This document shows, piece after piece, positions 25,625 to 34,786 of a DNA stretch of 39,613 nucleotides. The stretch lies in NCBI GenBank assembly GCA_947463705.1, contig CANHSO010000005.1, positions 1 through 39,613 of the forward strand, given 5' to 3'. This stretch comes from Bacteriovoracaceae bacterium. Its GTDB lineage: Bacteria > Bdellovibrionota > UBA1018. Every line of letters begins with the position of its first letter. Within the stretch, counting starts at the first letter, position 1. The notes under the pieces were generated by a model. The model was not told the DNA's origin, did not search any database, and was given only the letters and a program-made list of their open reading frames with translations. The position numbers and the translations under genes were made by a program.

Positions 25625-27664
25625 TTAAACGCCATAAGGATCAACATCGATCTGAGTTCGTAGCTTACTCGCCCTACTCACTCGTTTAGAGTATCGGAGA
25701 GCCTTCTGCAAAACTTGAATTTCCCGGGCTTTAAGCAAAAGATCCCATCGAAAAATCCCGTTCGACTTCTCCAAAAAAGCCTCACTCGGACCCAACACAT
25801 CCAGCCCAGACCCCAGAGGAAACTCCGATCGCAAAAGATCCCCTAGACTTAGAGCTGCCCGGCTGACTTGGGCTTGATCAAGCCCTTCTACCCTCAATCG
25901 AGCAATACGACCAAATGGCGGATAATGGAGCGCCATTCTTAGCTCCCGCTCCGTCTCGAAAAAGCTCTCCTCGCTTTGAAGGCCCGAAACGACTTGCAAA
26001 ACCGGATGCTCCGCATCAAAGGCTTGAATCAGAACAGTTCCTGATTTTTCTCCTCGCCCAGCGCGACCCGAAACCTGCTTCAAAATTTGAAATGCTCTTT
26101 CAGGCGCTCGAAAGTCTGGCCATCTAAAGAGTGAGTCTGCCAAAACCACCACCACCAGGGTCACGTTGGGAAAGTCATGTCCTTTCACTAAGAGCTGAGT
26201 CCCCAAAAGCAGGTTAGATTGCCCTGATCTGAAACGATCCAAAATCTCATTCAGTCGGGAAGTACTCGTGACCAGGTCTCGATCGAGTCGAGCAATTCTA
26301 GCCCCTTGAATTAACTTTGGCAGGTCGTCCTCAAGACTCTCCGTACCTGCTCCCATGGCTTGAAGATGAGTTCCCTGACACCCCTTACAGTTGAAAGGAA
26401 TCGGTTCAAAATAACCACAGTGATGGCATTTCAGCTGCCGTTTCGACCGATGAACCGCTAAAGAAATCGAGCAATGACTGCACTCGCTCACTGTTCCACA
26501 CTCTTTACAAAGCAAGTAGGCCGCAAAGCCTCTTCGATTTAGGTAAACGATGACTTGATGGCCAGAATCTATGGTTTCTTGAATTCGGCTTAAAGCGAGC
26601 ACTGAAAGTGGGGCTTGAGTACCCTGAACTTTTTCTTCCGTTTTGAGATCAACGATTTCAACATAAGGCAGACCATGCGCTCCGACACGGTGTTTGAGCT
26701 CACCTAGAGCATACCGACCCTCTTTCACCCGCTCCAAACTCTCCAAACTTGGGGTCGCTGATCCAAGGACCACGAGTGATTGAGTAAACTTTCCTCGAAC
26801 CACAGCAAGATCTCGAGCATGGTATCTCACTCGATCCTCTTGTTTGTAGCTAGCGTCATGCTCCTCATCGACTACAATCAAACCTAGATTCTGCAAGGGG
26901 GCAAAAATCCCAGAACGCGCTCCCACCACCACACGAACTTCACCCTCAGCTAAAGACTGATTCAGATCTCGCCGTTTAGCTGCGGGTATTGCGGAGTGCC
27001 AAAGTCCTATTGGCTCCCCTAGACTCTCTTCAAATCTTCGGTGAAGTTGGGGGGTGAGAGCAATCTCAGGCAGCAAAACCAAAACGCCTTGCCCATCAGC
27101 AAGTGCCTTACGAGCCAGTTCAATATAAACTTCTGTTTTTCCGCTACCCGTAACGCCGTGCAAAAGAGCCGTCTTTCCCAGTCTGAGTTGTCTGAGCTGA
27201 TCGAACTGCCCAATCACCTGCAACTGATCCGCGGTAAGGTTGACACTTCGAGCCATTGCGCCAGAAAAAGCTATTTTTTTGGCGGGACGCTTGAGCTTAC
27301 GAACATCTGAGTTGAGCATCGGAGCGGCACACGCAAGCACCTCCCCGAGAGGAGCAAAATAATAGTCGTGTGCCCAGCGACACAAACTCAAGACGTCCTG
27401 AGCCATTTTAGGTACATCGCTCAGGACGTCTTCAACCTCTTTTAATTGATCCCACTCAAGACCAGGGGGTAGCTCACTTGCCGGCTTAGAAGGCTCAACA
27501 ACAAACGCATCTAAAGTGGCCTTACCAAAAGGCACCCGAACAAATCCGCCAACTTCAATTCTTGAACTCAGCCGCTCTGGCAGTCGATAAGTAAACAGTC
27601 CGTCTAAGGGACGGGGAACCGCTACAGATAAGATTTGCTGAGACTCCAAAATGAACCTCGTCAA
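25625..27664 (-). CDS. priA: Primosomal protein N' (replication restart helicase)
   Basis: The 679-residue superfamily 2 helicase rebuilds stalled replication forks. An N-terminal 3'-end-binding domain (1-110) is followed by Walker A HGVTGSGKT (169-177), DEEH (266-269) and SATPSLESL (302-310). Two zinc sites come from Cys386, 389, 395, 398, 413, 416, 426 and 429, all eight expected. GTESLEDDLPKL and the late motifs GRAGRG complete the helicase. The start is TTG at 27662-27664. It lies in a run with galU and an exported unknown protein upstream. Confidence 0.95.
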   Translation of the reverse strand: MTRFILESQQILSVAVPRPLDGLFTYRLPERLSSRIEVGGFVRVPFGKATLDAFVVEPSKPASELPPGLEWDQLKEVEDVLSDVPKMAQDVLSLCRWAHDYYFAPLGEVLACAAPMLNSDVRKLKRPAKKIAFSGAMARSVNLTADQLQVIGQFDQLRQLRLGKTALLHGVTGSGKTEVYIELARKALADGQGVLVLLPEIALTPQLHRRFEESLGEPIGLWHSAIPAAKRRDLNQSLAEGEVRVVVGARSGIFAPLQNLGLIVVDEEHDASYKQEDRVRYHARDLAVVRGKFTQSLVVLGSATPSLESLERVKEGRYALGELKHRVGAHGLPYVEIVDLKTEEKVQGTQAPLSVLALSRIQETIDSGHQVIVYLNRRGFAAYLLCKECGTVSECSHCSISLAVHRSKRQLKCHHCGYFEPIPFNCKGCQGTHLQAMGAGTESLEDDLPKLIQGARIARLDRDLVTSTSRLNEILDRFRSGQSNLLLGTQLLVKGHDFPNVTLVVVVLADSLFRWPDFRAPERAFQILKQVSGRAGRGEKSGTVLIQAFDAEHPVLQVVSGLQSEESFFETERELRMALHYPPFGRIARLRVEGLDQAQVSRAALSLGDLLRSEFPLGSGLDVLGPSEAFLEKSNGIFRWDLLLKAREIQVLQKALRYSKRVSRASKLRTQIDVDPYGV

Positions 27665-27679
27665 AATGCGATCATGCCG

Positions 27680-28468
27680 CTATCGAAGACTTTGGTAGTA
27701 GGTTTGAATTAAGGTCTTCAAATTAGCGGAAGCAGATTCTCCAAGCGGTGTCCATCCCGGAGCGCTGCTTCTGAGTGGCTTTGGAATATCCGACTGAATC
27801 CCAAAATCTTGCACCTGCCCCGTCAACACGACCTCTCCTGAACTCCCACGAAGGGTTAGGAAGCGCGGAATCAAGTAATCTCTCCTAAAATTTTCATAGT
27901 TGAGGTCGTAGGTCCGAGTACTTTCCGAGGTCGAAAAAACTAAACGAAGGGGAAAAAAAGTGTCCTTCTCAAACCAAACTTGAGGTCCATCTTTTTGTAG
28001 GGGCTTTTGAGAAATCACCCATGATACCGAATCATTCATTCTCTTGAGATATTCTTGTTCAACTTTTTCCGGCTGTGGATCGGTTAAAATAGGAATTCCC
28101 TTTTCGATTAAATGGCGCATCAAATCACTCGAGTCTGAATTAAACAGGAGCTGAGAAGGGAGCGACAACTGCTTCAATCCTCGTTCTTGATAGTACAAGA
28201 CTTGATCGGAATCATTCATTGCCCAGCTCCGGGCAACTCCTGCCTCGGTGAGTACAAACAGTTCCTTGAACTGAACCGTCGCCCCCTGCCTCTTATCTCC
28301 TGTGGTCACCAGAGTTTTTAGCTTGAGCTTCTTGTGGTGGGCATGTTTTCCCACCCACGTTTTCACAATAAAAGCAGAGGGTGGAATGTATGCGTGACCT
28401 AACGTTCCAAATAAGGCCGTAGCCTGTAAGACGAACAAAAGTTTTGCGAGTCGATTCAGTTTTTGCAT
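27680..28468 (-). CDS. Exported protein of unknown function
   Basis: The 262-residue product begins with a signal peptide, MQKLNRLAKLLFVLQATALF, likely cut after GHA at about 26. I recognise no family. The mature part is rich in beta-like segments (FKELFVLTEAG, VWFEKDTFFPLRLVF, YDLNYENFRRDYLIPRFLTL). This resembles periplasmic lipoprotein-carrier or outer-membrane-associated folds, but the resemblance is weak. It starts two bases after the galU stop and ends 15 bases before priA, so all three share a transcript. Confidence 0.7.
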   Translation of the reverse strand: MQKLNRLAKLLFVLQATALFGTLGHAYIPPSAFIVKTWVGKHAHHKKLKLKTLVTTGDKRQGATVQFKELFVLTEAGVARSWAMNDSDQVLYYQERGLKQLSLPSQLLFNSDSSDLMRHLIEKGIPILTDPQPEKVEQEYLKRMNDSVSWVISQKPLQKDGPQVWFEKDTFFPLRLVFSTSESTRTYDLNYENFRRDYLIPRFLTLRGSSGEVVLTGQVQDFGIQSDIPKPLRSSAPGWTPLGESASANLKTLIQTYYQSLR

Positions 28469-28470
28469 AG

Positions 28471-29349
28471 TTAGCTTCCTCGAAGGTGCTTCCTCAGCAG
28501 CTCCTGAACCCCCGGAGCCAACTCGGGTCTTTTCAGAGCATAAGCGAGGGTTGCATCAATCAATCCTAGACGATCTCCCGTATCATAGCGAGTCCCTTCA
28601 AACTCATACGCCAGAAGGCGCTCGACGCGGGCCAAAAGCTGGAGTCCATCAGTCAACTGTATTTCTCCACCTTTTCCAGGTTTGGTATTTTGAAGGCATT
28701 CGAAAATTCGATGGGACAGAACATACCGTCCTGGAATGGCGTAGCGAGAGGGAGCCAATTCAGGCGAAGGCTTTTCGACCAGTTGATCCACTTCAATCAG
28801 GCCAGGTCGTAGTGTTCTTCCACCCACTATGCCGTACTTTGAGACCTGGTCCTGAGGTACCTCCATCACACCCACAACGGAGGCTCCCTGACTTTCGTAG
28901 ATCTCCATCAACTGACGCGTACAGGGAACCTCGGAGTCAATCAGATCATCACCGAGCAGGACTGCAAAAGGCTCTTGTCCCACTACAGGGGCTGCGCAAA
29001 GAACTGCATGCCCGAGGCCCATTGGGGCTTTTTGTCGAATGGAGATCAGATTGCAAAGTCGCCCTATCGAACGGGAAATTTCAGCTAGATCTTTTTTCTG
29101 CTTCTGATCAAGGCTTTCTTCGAGTTCAAAATTAAAATCAAAATGATTTTCGATGGCTTCTTTGTGACGAGCAGTCACTAGAATCACATCATGAATACCG
29201 GAACGAACTGCTTCCTCTACAATGTGCTGAATCATTGGCACATCGACGATGGGGATCATTTCTTTAGGGATTGCTTTTGTAGCAGGTAGAAACCGGGTAC
29301 CTAAACCAGCAGCCGGGATCACGGCTTTACGAACTCTCAGTTGAGACAT
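28471..29349 (-). CDS. galU: UTP-glucose-1-phosphate uridylyltransferase
   Basis: The 292-residue enzyme makes UDP-glucose from UTP and glucose-1-phosphate for cell-envelope sugars. Markers are AVIPAAGLGTRFLPATKAIP (9-28) with the nucleotide loop, and IVDVPMIQHIVEEAV. Further markers are GLGHAVLCAAP, FAVLLGDDLID and LVEKPSPELAPS. GKGGEIQLTDGLQ and YDTGDRLG close the active site. GGAGG precedes the ATG, which lies 33 bases after the dksA-like stop. Confidence 0.95.
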   Translation of the reverse strand: MSQLRVRKAVIPAAGLGTRFLPATKAIPKEMIPIVDVPMIQHIVEEAVRSGIHDVILVTARHKEAIENHFDFNFELEESLDQKQKKDLAEISRSIGRLCNLISIRQKAPMGLGHAVLCAAPVVGQEPFAVLLGDDLIDSEVPCTRQLMEIYESQGASVVGVMEVPQDQVSKYGIVGGRTLRPGLIEVDQLVEKPSPELAPSRYAIPGRYVLSHRIFECLQNTKPGKGGEIQLTDGLQLLARVERLLAYEFEGTRYDTGDRLGLIDATLAYALKRPELAPGVQELLRKHLRGS

Positions 29350-29382
29350 TTGACCTCCTGGACTAACCCGGGAGGCGGCGGT

Positions 29383-29757
29383 TCAGTTCCGACCCGGGAA
29401 TCGATGTTCTTCGGACTCTAGCTCGGCTTTGCAATCGATGCAAAGAGTAGTAAAAGGAAAAGCCTCAATTCGACCTTCGGAAATGGCTTCGTCGCAACGC
29501 TCACACTCGCCGAATGACCCGTCATCCAATCGCTTGATCGCTTCGTCAATCTGCCAAAGCACATCGCGGTCGCGATTTTTCATTTGGAGCGTAAAATTTT
29601 TGTCCGTATCAGCGGCGGCTTGATCGACCGAATCCGTATAATAGGACTCATCGTTGATGAGTTGTGCCGTAGCTTGACGCAACTCTTCTGCCAAAGTCTC
29701 ACGTCTGAACGTCAATTTTTTCCGGTAGATCTCGATCTTTTCCTTGCCTAATGCCAT
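29383..29757 (-). CDS. dksA: DksA/TraR-family zinc-finger transcription factor
   Basis: The 124-residue product has the DksA fold. A coiled coil (about 10-75) has the acidic tip DSVDQAAAD (42-50), which enters the RNA polymerase channel. A C4 zinc finger from Cys85, Cys88, Cys106 and Cys109 (GECERCDEAI, CIDCK) and a short C-terminal helix follow. DksA tunes rRNA and stress promoters with ppGpp. The E. coli protein is about 150 residues, so this is a short form and the DksA-versus-TraR assignment is not fully settled. It is the first gene of the run galU-unknown-priA. Confidence 0.85.
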   Translation of the reverse strand: MALGKEKIEIYRKKLTFRRETLAEELRQATAQLINDESYYTDSVDQAAADTDKNFTLQMKNRDRDVLWQIDEAIKRLDDGSFGECERCDEAISEGRIEAFPFTTLCIDCKAELESEEHRFPGRN

Positions 29758-29805
29758 AAGAACGGAGACCTTTAACCTAAATCTTAAATGAAGTAAAGGC
29801 TAAAT

Positions 29806-30669
29806 ATGTTTAAAAACCCCTTGAAATACCATTGCTTCGGGCTGTTTTTTGCGTTTTTCTTGGCTTTCTGTCTGAAACCAGATCGGGGTGATTGCTCTGA
29901 TTTTCAATCATCAAGAACCATGGGACTCGGGGGAGCAGGGCATGCAAACCCTCTGCTGAACGACGCCATTTACATGAATCCTTCGTTTACCTCATTTATT
30001 CCCTATCGGAGCTTCGGCGCAAGTTACCTCTGGCATGGAACAGGGCAGAACACTGAATCAGGGACGGGATATAATCTATCGATCCTGGATGGATCAAAAG
30101 ATGCACTTTTCCAGGCAGGCGTGGGTTTTACTAAACGCGGGGACAGTTCTATTGTCCACATTGGAGCCTCTAAAAGCGTGATTGATCGACTTGGATTTGG
30201 CCTGGGAGCAAAGATCATTCTTCCAGCCGGAACCAACGATCGCCATTTTGAGTCCACACTTTCCTTCACAGGGATAGTTACAGACTGGTTTCAAGCGGCG
30301 ATTATGGTGGACAACTTATTCCAAAACCACGCTAATCTTGGGTATTATCGAGAGTGGATTTTGGGAACCAAAATTAATGCGCTGTCGATCGTATCTCTTT
30401 TTATTGACCCGCACTGGGTCCCTGCACTTCCGGCTGGCCAAAACTGGGGTTATGAAGCTGGCTTAGAATTTACTGTTTTCTCCGACTTTTACCTCCGCTT
30501 CGGAGAATTTCGAAACTCACTCATTCCTTTTAGAGCCACTCGCGGTAACGGATTTGGAGCAGGCCTTGGCTGGCTAGCACCTAAGATTTCAGTCGACTAC
30601 GGAATCTCCCGCACTCTCTCACCGGTCTTGGCTACTGCACACCAAATAGGGCTCACCATTTTCTTTTGA
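29806..30669 (+). CDS. Putative outer-membrane beta-barrel protein (PorV/FadL-like appearance)
   Basis: The 287-residue product starts with a basic, hydrophobic N-terminus (about 1-25), then SRTMGLGGAGHANPLLNDAI and YMNPS. This GLGGAG-x-A...NP pattern is common at the N-terminus of FadL/PorV-type barrels. The rest alternates short amphipathic strands with turns (GVGFTKRGDSS, FGLGAKIILPAG) and ends in Phe, as barrels do. No close family can be named. Its last 73 bases overlap the end of the btuD-like gene in antisense. AAAGG precedes the ATG. Confidence 0.7.
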   Translation: MFKNPLKYHCFGLFFAFFLAFCLKPDRGDCSDFQSSRTMGLGGAGHANPLLNDAIYMNPSFTSFIPYRSFGASYLWHGTGQNTESGTGYNLSILDGSKDALFQAGVGFTKRGDSSIVHIGASKSVIDRLGFGLGAKIILPAGTNDRHFESTLSFTGIVTDWFQAAIMVDNLFQNHANLGYYREWILGTKINALSIVSLFIDPHWVPALPAGQNWGYEAGLEFTVFSDFYLRFGEFRNSLIPFRATRGNGFGAGLGWLAPKISVDYGISRTLSPVLATAHQIGLTIFF

Positions 30670-31442
30670 GTCTGTACCTCGAGGCCGGGATAAATTTGAG
30701 ACAGAATTTCAGGTTTGAGCATCTCTGAGGTTTCTCCGTCAGCCACAACTTCGCCTGCCTTTAACCAGATCGCTGAGTCTGCCCACTGAGAGACCCAAGA
30801 AAGATCATGAGAAACGCAAAGGACACCCTTTTTTAGAGTTTGAGCCCAGCTCTTTAGCATTTCAGAGACTCGATATTGGTGATCTAAATCCATCTTGGAC
30901 AATGACTCATCAAGAAGGAGGACCTCGGGCGATTGAGCAATGGCTCGCGCCAACCCAACGAGTTGTCTTTGACCTCCACTGAGAGACCTTAAATCTCGTT
31001 CACGCAGATTCCTGCAGAGGCATCGCTCCAGAGCCTCTTCAACTGCCTCCTGATCACTGACATGAGCCCCTTGCCAGCACGTCCGCCCCAACGAAACAGC
31101 CTGTGCAACCGTCAGAGGAAACTCCGTATAAAATTCAGATCCCACTAATGTGACCACCTTGGCCCTCTCCCGAGGAATGAGGGATTGCATGGTACGCCCT
31201 TTGGAGTGAATTAGATTTCGAGCCCCCCCTGAGGGCAGAGTAATTAGGCCGGCCAAAAGTTTCAAAAGAGTCGTCTTGCCTGATCCATTCGGCCCTAGGA
31301 GTGCCTTCAACTCACCCTCATGCAAAGTCAGTGATACATCTTTCAGGATCCATGAAGCTCCCACTTTTGGCCCAAAACCTAAACTAGAGGAGACTTGATC
31401 GATCTCGAAAATAGGCCCTCCCAGCCTACGAGCAGCATTCAA
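30597..31442 (-). CDS. ABC transporter ATPase, BtuD/FecE-like
   Basis: The 281-residue ATPase powers uptake of a B12, haem or siderophore-type ligand. Walker A is GPNGSGKT (50-57), the signature SLSGGQRQLVGLARA and Walker B VLLLDES. A D-loop SKMDLD and switch His in CVSHDLSW follow. The extra N-terminus (1-12) is variable. It overlaps the permease gene by four bases. Its 3' end overlaps the outer-membrane candidate gene in antisense (30597-30669), which is not essential for the ATPase core. Confidence 0.85.
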   Translation of the reverse strand: MNAARRLGGPIFEIDQVSSSLGFGPKVGASWILKDVSLTLHEGELKALLGPNGSGKTTLLKLLAGLITLPSGGARNLIHSKGRTMQSLIPRERAKVVTLVGSEFYTEFPLTVAQAVSLGRTCWQGAHVSDQEAVEEALERCLCRNLRERDLRSLSGGQRQLVGLARAIAQSPEVLLLDESLSKMDLDHQYRVSEMLKSWAQTLKKGVLCVSHDLSWVSQWADSAIWLKAGEVVADGETSEMLKPEILSQIYPGLEVQTQKKMVSPIWCAVAKTGERVREIP

Positions 31443-32413
31443 GAGATCACAACCTTTCTCCTGATCAAAACCGCAATCAAGACAGGAGACCCCAACAGGG
31501 CAGTGATCACACCCACTGGTAACTCGTAAGGCCTAGCAATCCACCGCGAAAGCAAGTCAGCAATCACCAAAGTAATCGCACCCCAGATTGCTGTAAGTGG
31601 AAGTGAATTGCGATGCGGCGTACCCACCCAAAACCTCACTGCATGGGGCACTAATAGACCAACGAAACCAATTACTCCCCCGCCACTGACACACAATCCC
31701 ACTAAAACAGAAGTCAATCCAATCATGATCTTTTGCAAGCGAGCTCCATCGACCCCCATCGACTGTGCTTCTGACCCACCCAACAAATAAGCATCCAAAT
31801 CTCTGGCTTGAGTAAAAATAAGAGCAATCCCGCACACCACCCCCACAAACGTAAGAAGGGCACCTGAGAGCCTCGCCCGGGAGAGATCGCCAAAAAACCA
31901 GACCGTTGCACTTTGAAGCTGACTCGGTTCGGCCAGAGCAATCCAAAGTGCAAGCAAACCATTTCCCAAAAACCCAAGTACTACTCCCACCAAAAGTAGG
32001 GTAGTTTGACCTTGATGAGTACCCAGATGAAAAGTACGCTGGGAGATCCAGAAGAGAATGATAGCAAAGGTCAAAGCACCCAGAAATGATGTACCTACTA
32101 GCCCACCCAGATTTAAATGAATTCCTACTGACATTCCAATAACGACACCTAGAGCCGACCCCGAAGAAATGCCCAAAATATAGGGTTCGCAAAGGGGGTT
32201 ATTAAAAAGAACCTGAAGAACACCCCCGGATACGGCCAAACCCATTCCAATCCCTGCAGCTAGAATCACTCGAGGCAGACGTAAATCTCGAACCATTTCC
32301 CAGTCGGCGTCCGTAGCGCCTAAGCAAAGAGCTAACCCCATCGCAAAAACCAGAAGAGCGAAAGAAATCACATAATTCCAAAAAATTTTAGGGAATCTAT
32401 CTTCCTGGATCAT
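31439..32413 (-). CDS. FecCD/BtuC-family permease
   Basis: The 324-residue integral membrane protein has about ten helices with family motifs. Markers are LRLPRVILAAGIGMGLAVSG and LQVLFNNPLCEPYILGISSG near the N-terminus. LGGSEAQSMGVD and VSGGGVIGFVGLLVPH lie later. The last contains the loop that binds the ATPase. It forms the channel for an iron-chelate, haem or B12 ligand. It overlaps the binding-protein gene by 17 bases and the ATPase by four. Confidence 0.92.
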   Translation of the reverse strand: MIQEDRFPKIFWNYVISFALLVFAMGLALCLGATDADWEMVRDLRLPRVILAAGIGMGLAVSGGVLQVLFNNPLCEPYILGISSGSALGVVIGMSVGIHLNLGGLVGTSFLGALTFAIILFWISQRTFHLGTHQGQTTLLLVGVVLGFLGNGLLALWIALAEPSQLQSATVWFFGDLSRARLSGALLTFVGVVCGIALIFTQARDLDAYLLGGSEAQSMGVDGARLQKIMIGLTSVLVGLCVSGGGVIGFVGLLVPHAVRFWVGTPHRNSLPLTAIWGAITLVIADLLSRWIARPYELPVGVITALLGSPVLIAVLIRRKVVIS

Positions 32414-33332
32414 CGAGTAACTGCCTCAATTTTTTCAGTCCCTCAACAATTCGAGGGGTCGGTCTTAACAGCTCATCGCTGCGAATCAATTTCACTTGAG
32501 CCCTTTGAACCGCCCTAAGTGTCTTAAAATCCAACCATTTGCTCCTCATCTGCTCGTCTTGACTTGAATCAGCACCCAAAGACAGGATCAAAATCTGATC
32601 CGGATTTTTTGAAAGCGCATCTTCTAATGAAGGGTGAGGATAGGCCTGCTTCGACTCCAAGTAAACATTTTTAGCGCCCAGAGCCAGCAAGGCATCATTG
32701 AGAAAACTGGCGGCACCGGCAACTACGAGGGGCCGATCTCCCAACTGAAGCAAAACCCGCTGTGAACTTAAGGAATGAGATTTTTTCTGAAACTGGAGCA
32801 GCTCAGATCGATACTTCTGCGCGATCTCTCGACCTTTTTCGTTCATGGATAAGGCCTGAGCAACGAGCAAGACCGTATCAGCAATTTCAGCAAGGCTTTG
32901 CTGTCGCGTCACCACAACTGGAATGCCTAGATCCTGCAGGTGGTTTACCTGCTCCTTAGCATTGCCATCTGCAGTGGCCAAAACCAAGTCAGGCTTAAGC
33001 GCCACTACTTTTTCTAAACTAAACCGATGATACGGACCAATGGTCTGAATTTTTTTTACTTGAGCAGGAAAATCACTCCACTCAGAAACCCCCACCAGGC
33101 GATGGATCTCTGACTCCAACAACGAGGCGGCTATCTCAGAGAGAGAGGGAGCGAGAGAAATCACCCTTTGTGGGTGATCTCTCACTTCAACTTTCCGCCC
33201 AAGACTATCGACCAGTGCAGCAGCGGCGCTCGATCCCGAAAACAAGACTAGTGCGAGCGCACAGAACAGACTAGATCTTCGGAATAAATTTGGGCTCGCG
33301 CTGCTCCAAAAGAGCATCAATATTGGCTTCAT
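32397..33332 (-). CDS. Periplasmic substrate-binding protein, BtuF-like
   Basis: The 311-residue product has a signal peptide (about 1-37, ending AAA). The cobalamin/iron-chelate binding-protein pattern follows: DSLGRKVEVRDHPQRVISLA, SLSEIAASLLESEIHRLVGV, LKPDLVLA and IVEGLKKLRQLL near the end. There is no lipobox. It delivers ligand to the permease pair downstream. The start overlaps plsY by 62 bases; an internal ATG at 33317 is an alternative. B12 is the likeliest ligand by motif, but haem or siderophore cannot be excluded. Confidence 0.85.
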   Translation of the reverse strand: MKPILMLFWSSASPNLFRRSSLFCALALVLFSGSSAAAALVDSLGRKVEVRDHPQRVISLAPSLSEIAASLLESEIHRLVGVSEWSDFPAQVKKIQTIGPYHRFSLEKVVALKPDLVLATADGNAKEQVNHLQDLGIPVVVTRQQSLAEIADTVLLVAQALSMNEKGREIAQKYRSELLQFQKKSHSLSSQRVLLQLGDRPLVVAGAASFLNDALLALGAKNVYLESKQAYPHPSLEDALSKNPDQILILSLGADSSQDEQMRSKWLDFKTLRAVQRAQVKLIRSDELLRPTPRIVEGLKKLRQLLDDPGR

Positions 33333-33942
33333 GTCTGAGTAATACCAGAAAAATCATCACAACGCCCACCCAGAGCTGAATCCCAACTGTATTCAACACA
33401 AGATATCCAACTGCAGCGCAGATCAATCCAGCAATACTCGCAAGCGATGTGATTTGTGAATAAAAGAAAAAGAGAGCAAATCCAAGCAATCCAAAAAGAG
33501 TAGAAACAGGAGAGAGCACGAGGATAACTCCAAAAGTCGTTGCTACTCCTTTTCCACCCCGAAACTTAAGCCAGGGAGAAAAACAATGACCCAAGACCAC
33601 AAATAGCCCTGAAGCCCAGGTCCAAACTAGACTCTCCTCATGAACACCTAAATCTCCTGAATCCCTTAAAAAAAAGCCCAAAAGTCGGTACCCCACCGGA
33701 CTCACTAGTAAGAGAGCCAAGACACCCTTCGCAAAGTCGAGGAAGATATTCAATACGCCCACCGGCCATAAATTTGTGGTCTCAGCCAAGTGAGGCCGAA
33801 GGAGCCCATGTGGAGCAGGCCTGCGAACTTCTTTTATTTTAAAAATTCGGGCAATCAGCAATCCGAATGGAATTGACCCTAAAAAAAAAGAAACACCTAA
33901 TAAGACAGCCGGCCAAATTTTCTCTAAAGAATTGAACTCCAT
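33271..33942 (-). CDS. plsY: PlsY-type glycerol-3-phosphate acyltransferase with altered motif 1/2
   Basis: The 223-residue membrane protein has the PlsY outline: GSIPFGLLIARI near the N-terminus and GHCFSPWLKFRGGKGVATTFG (motif 3, GGKG). It uses acyl-phosphate to acylate glycerol-3-phosphate in phospholipid synthesis. The usual GSGNxGATN motif is replaced by a longer, different sequence, VRRPAPHGLLRPHLAETTN, so activity is uncertain. It lies between lgt and the btuF-like gene and overlaps the latter by 62 bases. Confidence 0.78.
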   Translation of the reverse strand: MEFNSLEKIWPAVLLGVSFFLGSIPFGLLIARIFKIKEVRRPAPHGLLRPHLAETTNLWPVGVLNIFLDFAKGVLALLLVSPVGYRLLGFFLRDSGDLGVHEESLVWTWASGLFVVLGHCFSPWLKFRGGKGVATTFGVILVLSPVSTLFGLLGFALFFFYSQITSLASIAGLICAAVGYLVLNTVGIQLWVGVVMIFLVLLRHEANIDALLEQREPKFIPKI

Positions 33943-33953
33943 CTCTACTCCAG

Positions 33954-34781
33954 TTAATTTGCCCTATTAGGCTCTTGGATTGGAACTTGGTGCATCGTCT
34001 TGAAAGAGTTTTCCTGCTGCACCTGTCTCAAGCGATAAACCAGCATACCCACTGCTCCGGCAAATACAAAAATTGAGATAAACTGACTCGTCGAGATTAG
34101 CCCTTCTACAACAAAGCCTCGAACGATATCTCCACGAAAAAGTTCAATCACGCTGCGAATCACTGGATAGGCGATCAAATACGAAAGTGCAACCTGTCCA
34201 TCGAACATCTTTCGACGTAAAATCCAAAGTAGACCAAAACACAAAAGCACCAAAGAAGAGGCTTCGTACAACTGGGTTGGGTGAAGGGGAACGCCTTGAA
34301 GATAGGGCTCCACGATGCTCGAATAAAGCTTTACACCATAAGACGTCCCTGTTGGTTTACCATAGCAACATCCGGCAGCTAGGCATCCCAACCGACCAAA
34401 AGCGTGCCCCAGCGCGAGAGGAGGTGCAGAAACATCAAAAAATCTCCAAAGAGGTAACTTATGCTTTCTTGCGTACCAAACGAGGTAGGGTAAGACCAGC
34501 AGTGGGCCGCCTAGAAAAACAAATCCACCCTCCCACACGCGAAAGATCCCCATCGGGTCACGTGAAAATTCACTCCACTGTGTAATGACAAAGAGAACTC
34601 TAGCACCCAAGAATCCGATCAATAAACTTCGGTAAGCCGCATCAAGAACCTTTTCGGTATCAAGCTGAGCGCGAATCGATAGATTTCGCAGTACCTCAAC
34701 AGCCAAAATAAACCCCACTGCAATCAAAAACCCATAGGTATGCACTGGAAACGGACCTATTTTGATTAGCTCTGGGTACAT
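33954..34781 (-). CDS. lgt: Prolipoprotein diacylglyceryl transferase
   Basis: The 275-residue integral membrane enzyme adds diacylglycerol to the lipobox Cys of prolipoproteins. Markers are the start MYPELIKIGPFPVHTYG, VWEGGFVFLGG, GRLGCLAAGCCYGKP, PLHPTQLYEA and ELFRGD. All key Lgt regions are present. It follows lspA, five bases after its stop, and these two enzymes together mature lipoproteins such as those at 37058 and 39378. lgt and lspA act in order on the same substrates. Confidence 0.95.
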   Translation of the reverse strand: MYPELIKIGPFPVHTYGFLIAVGFILAVEVLRNLSIRAQLDTEKVLDAAYRSLLIGFLGARVLFVITQWSEFSRDPMGIFRVWEGGFVFLGGPLLVLPYLVWYARKHKLPLWRFFDVSAPPLALGHAFGRLGCLAAGCCYGKPTGTSYGVKLYSSIVEPYLQGVPLHPTQLYEASSLVLLCFGLLWILRRKMFDGQVALSYLIAYPVIRSVIELFRGDIVRGFVVEGLISTSQFISIFVFAGAVGMLVYRLRQVQQENSFKTMHQVPIQEPNRAN

Positions 34782-34786
34782 GCAGT

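Noticed and set aside
28551-29135. 194-codon plus-strand frame opposite galU
   Set aside because: It lies wholly within galU, has no ribosome site of note, and its Arg/Pro/His-rich composition is that of an antisense shadow.
31557-32192. 211-codon frame inside the permease gene on the same strand
   Set aside because: It is a shifted reading of the permease, which has clear FecCD motifs. The alternative protein is Ser/Gly/Trp-rich with no family pattern.
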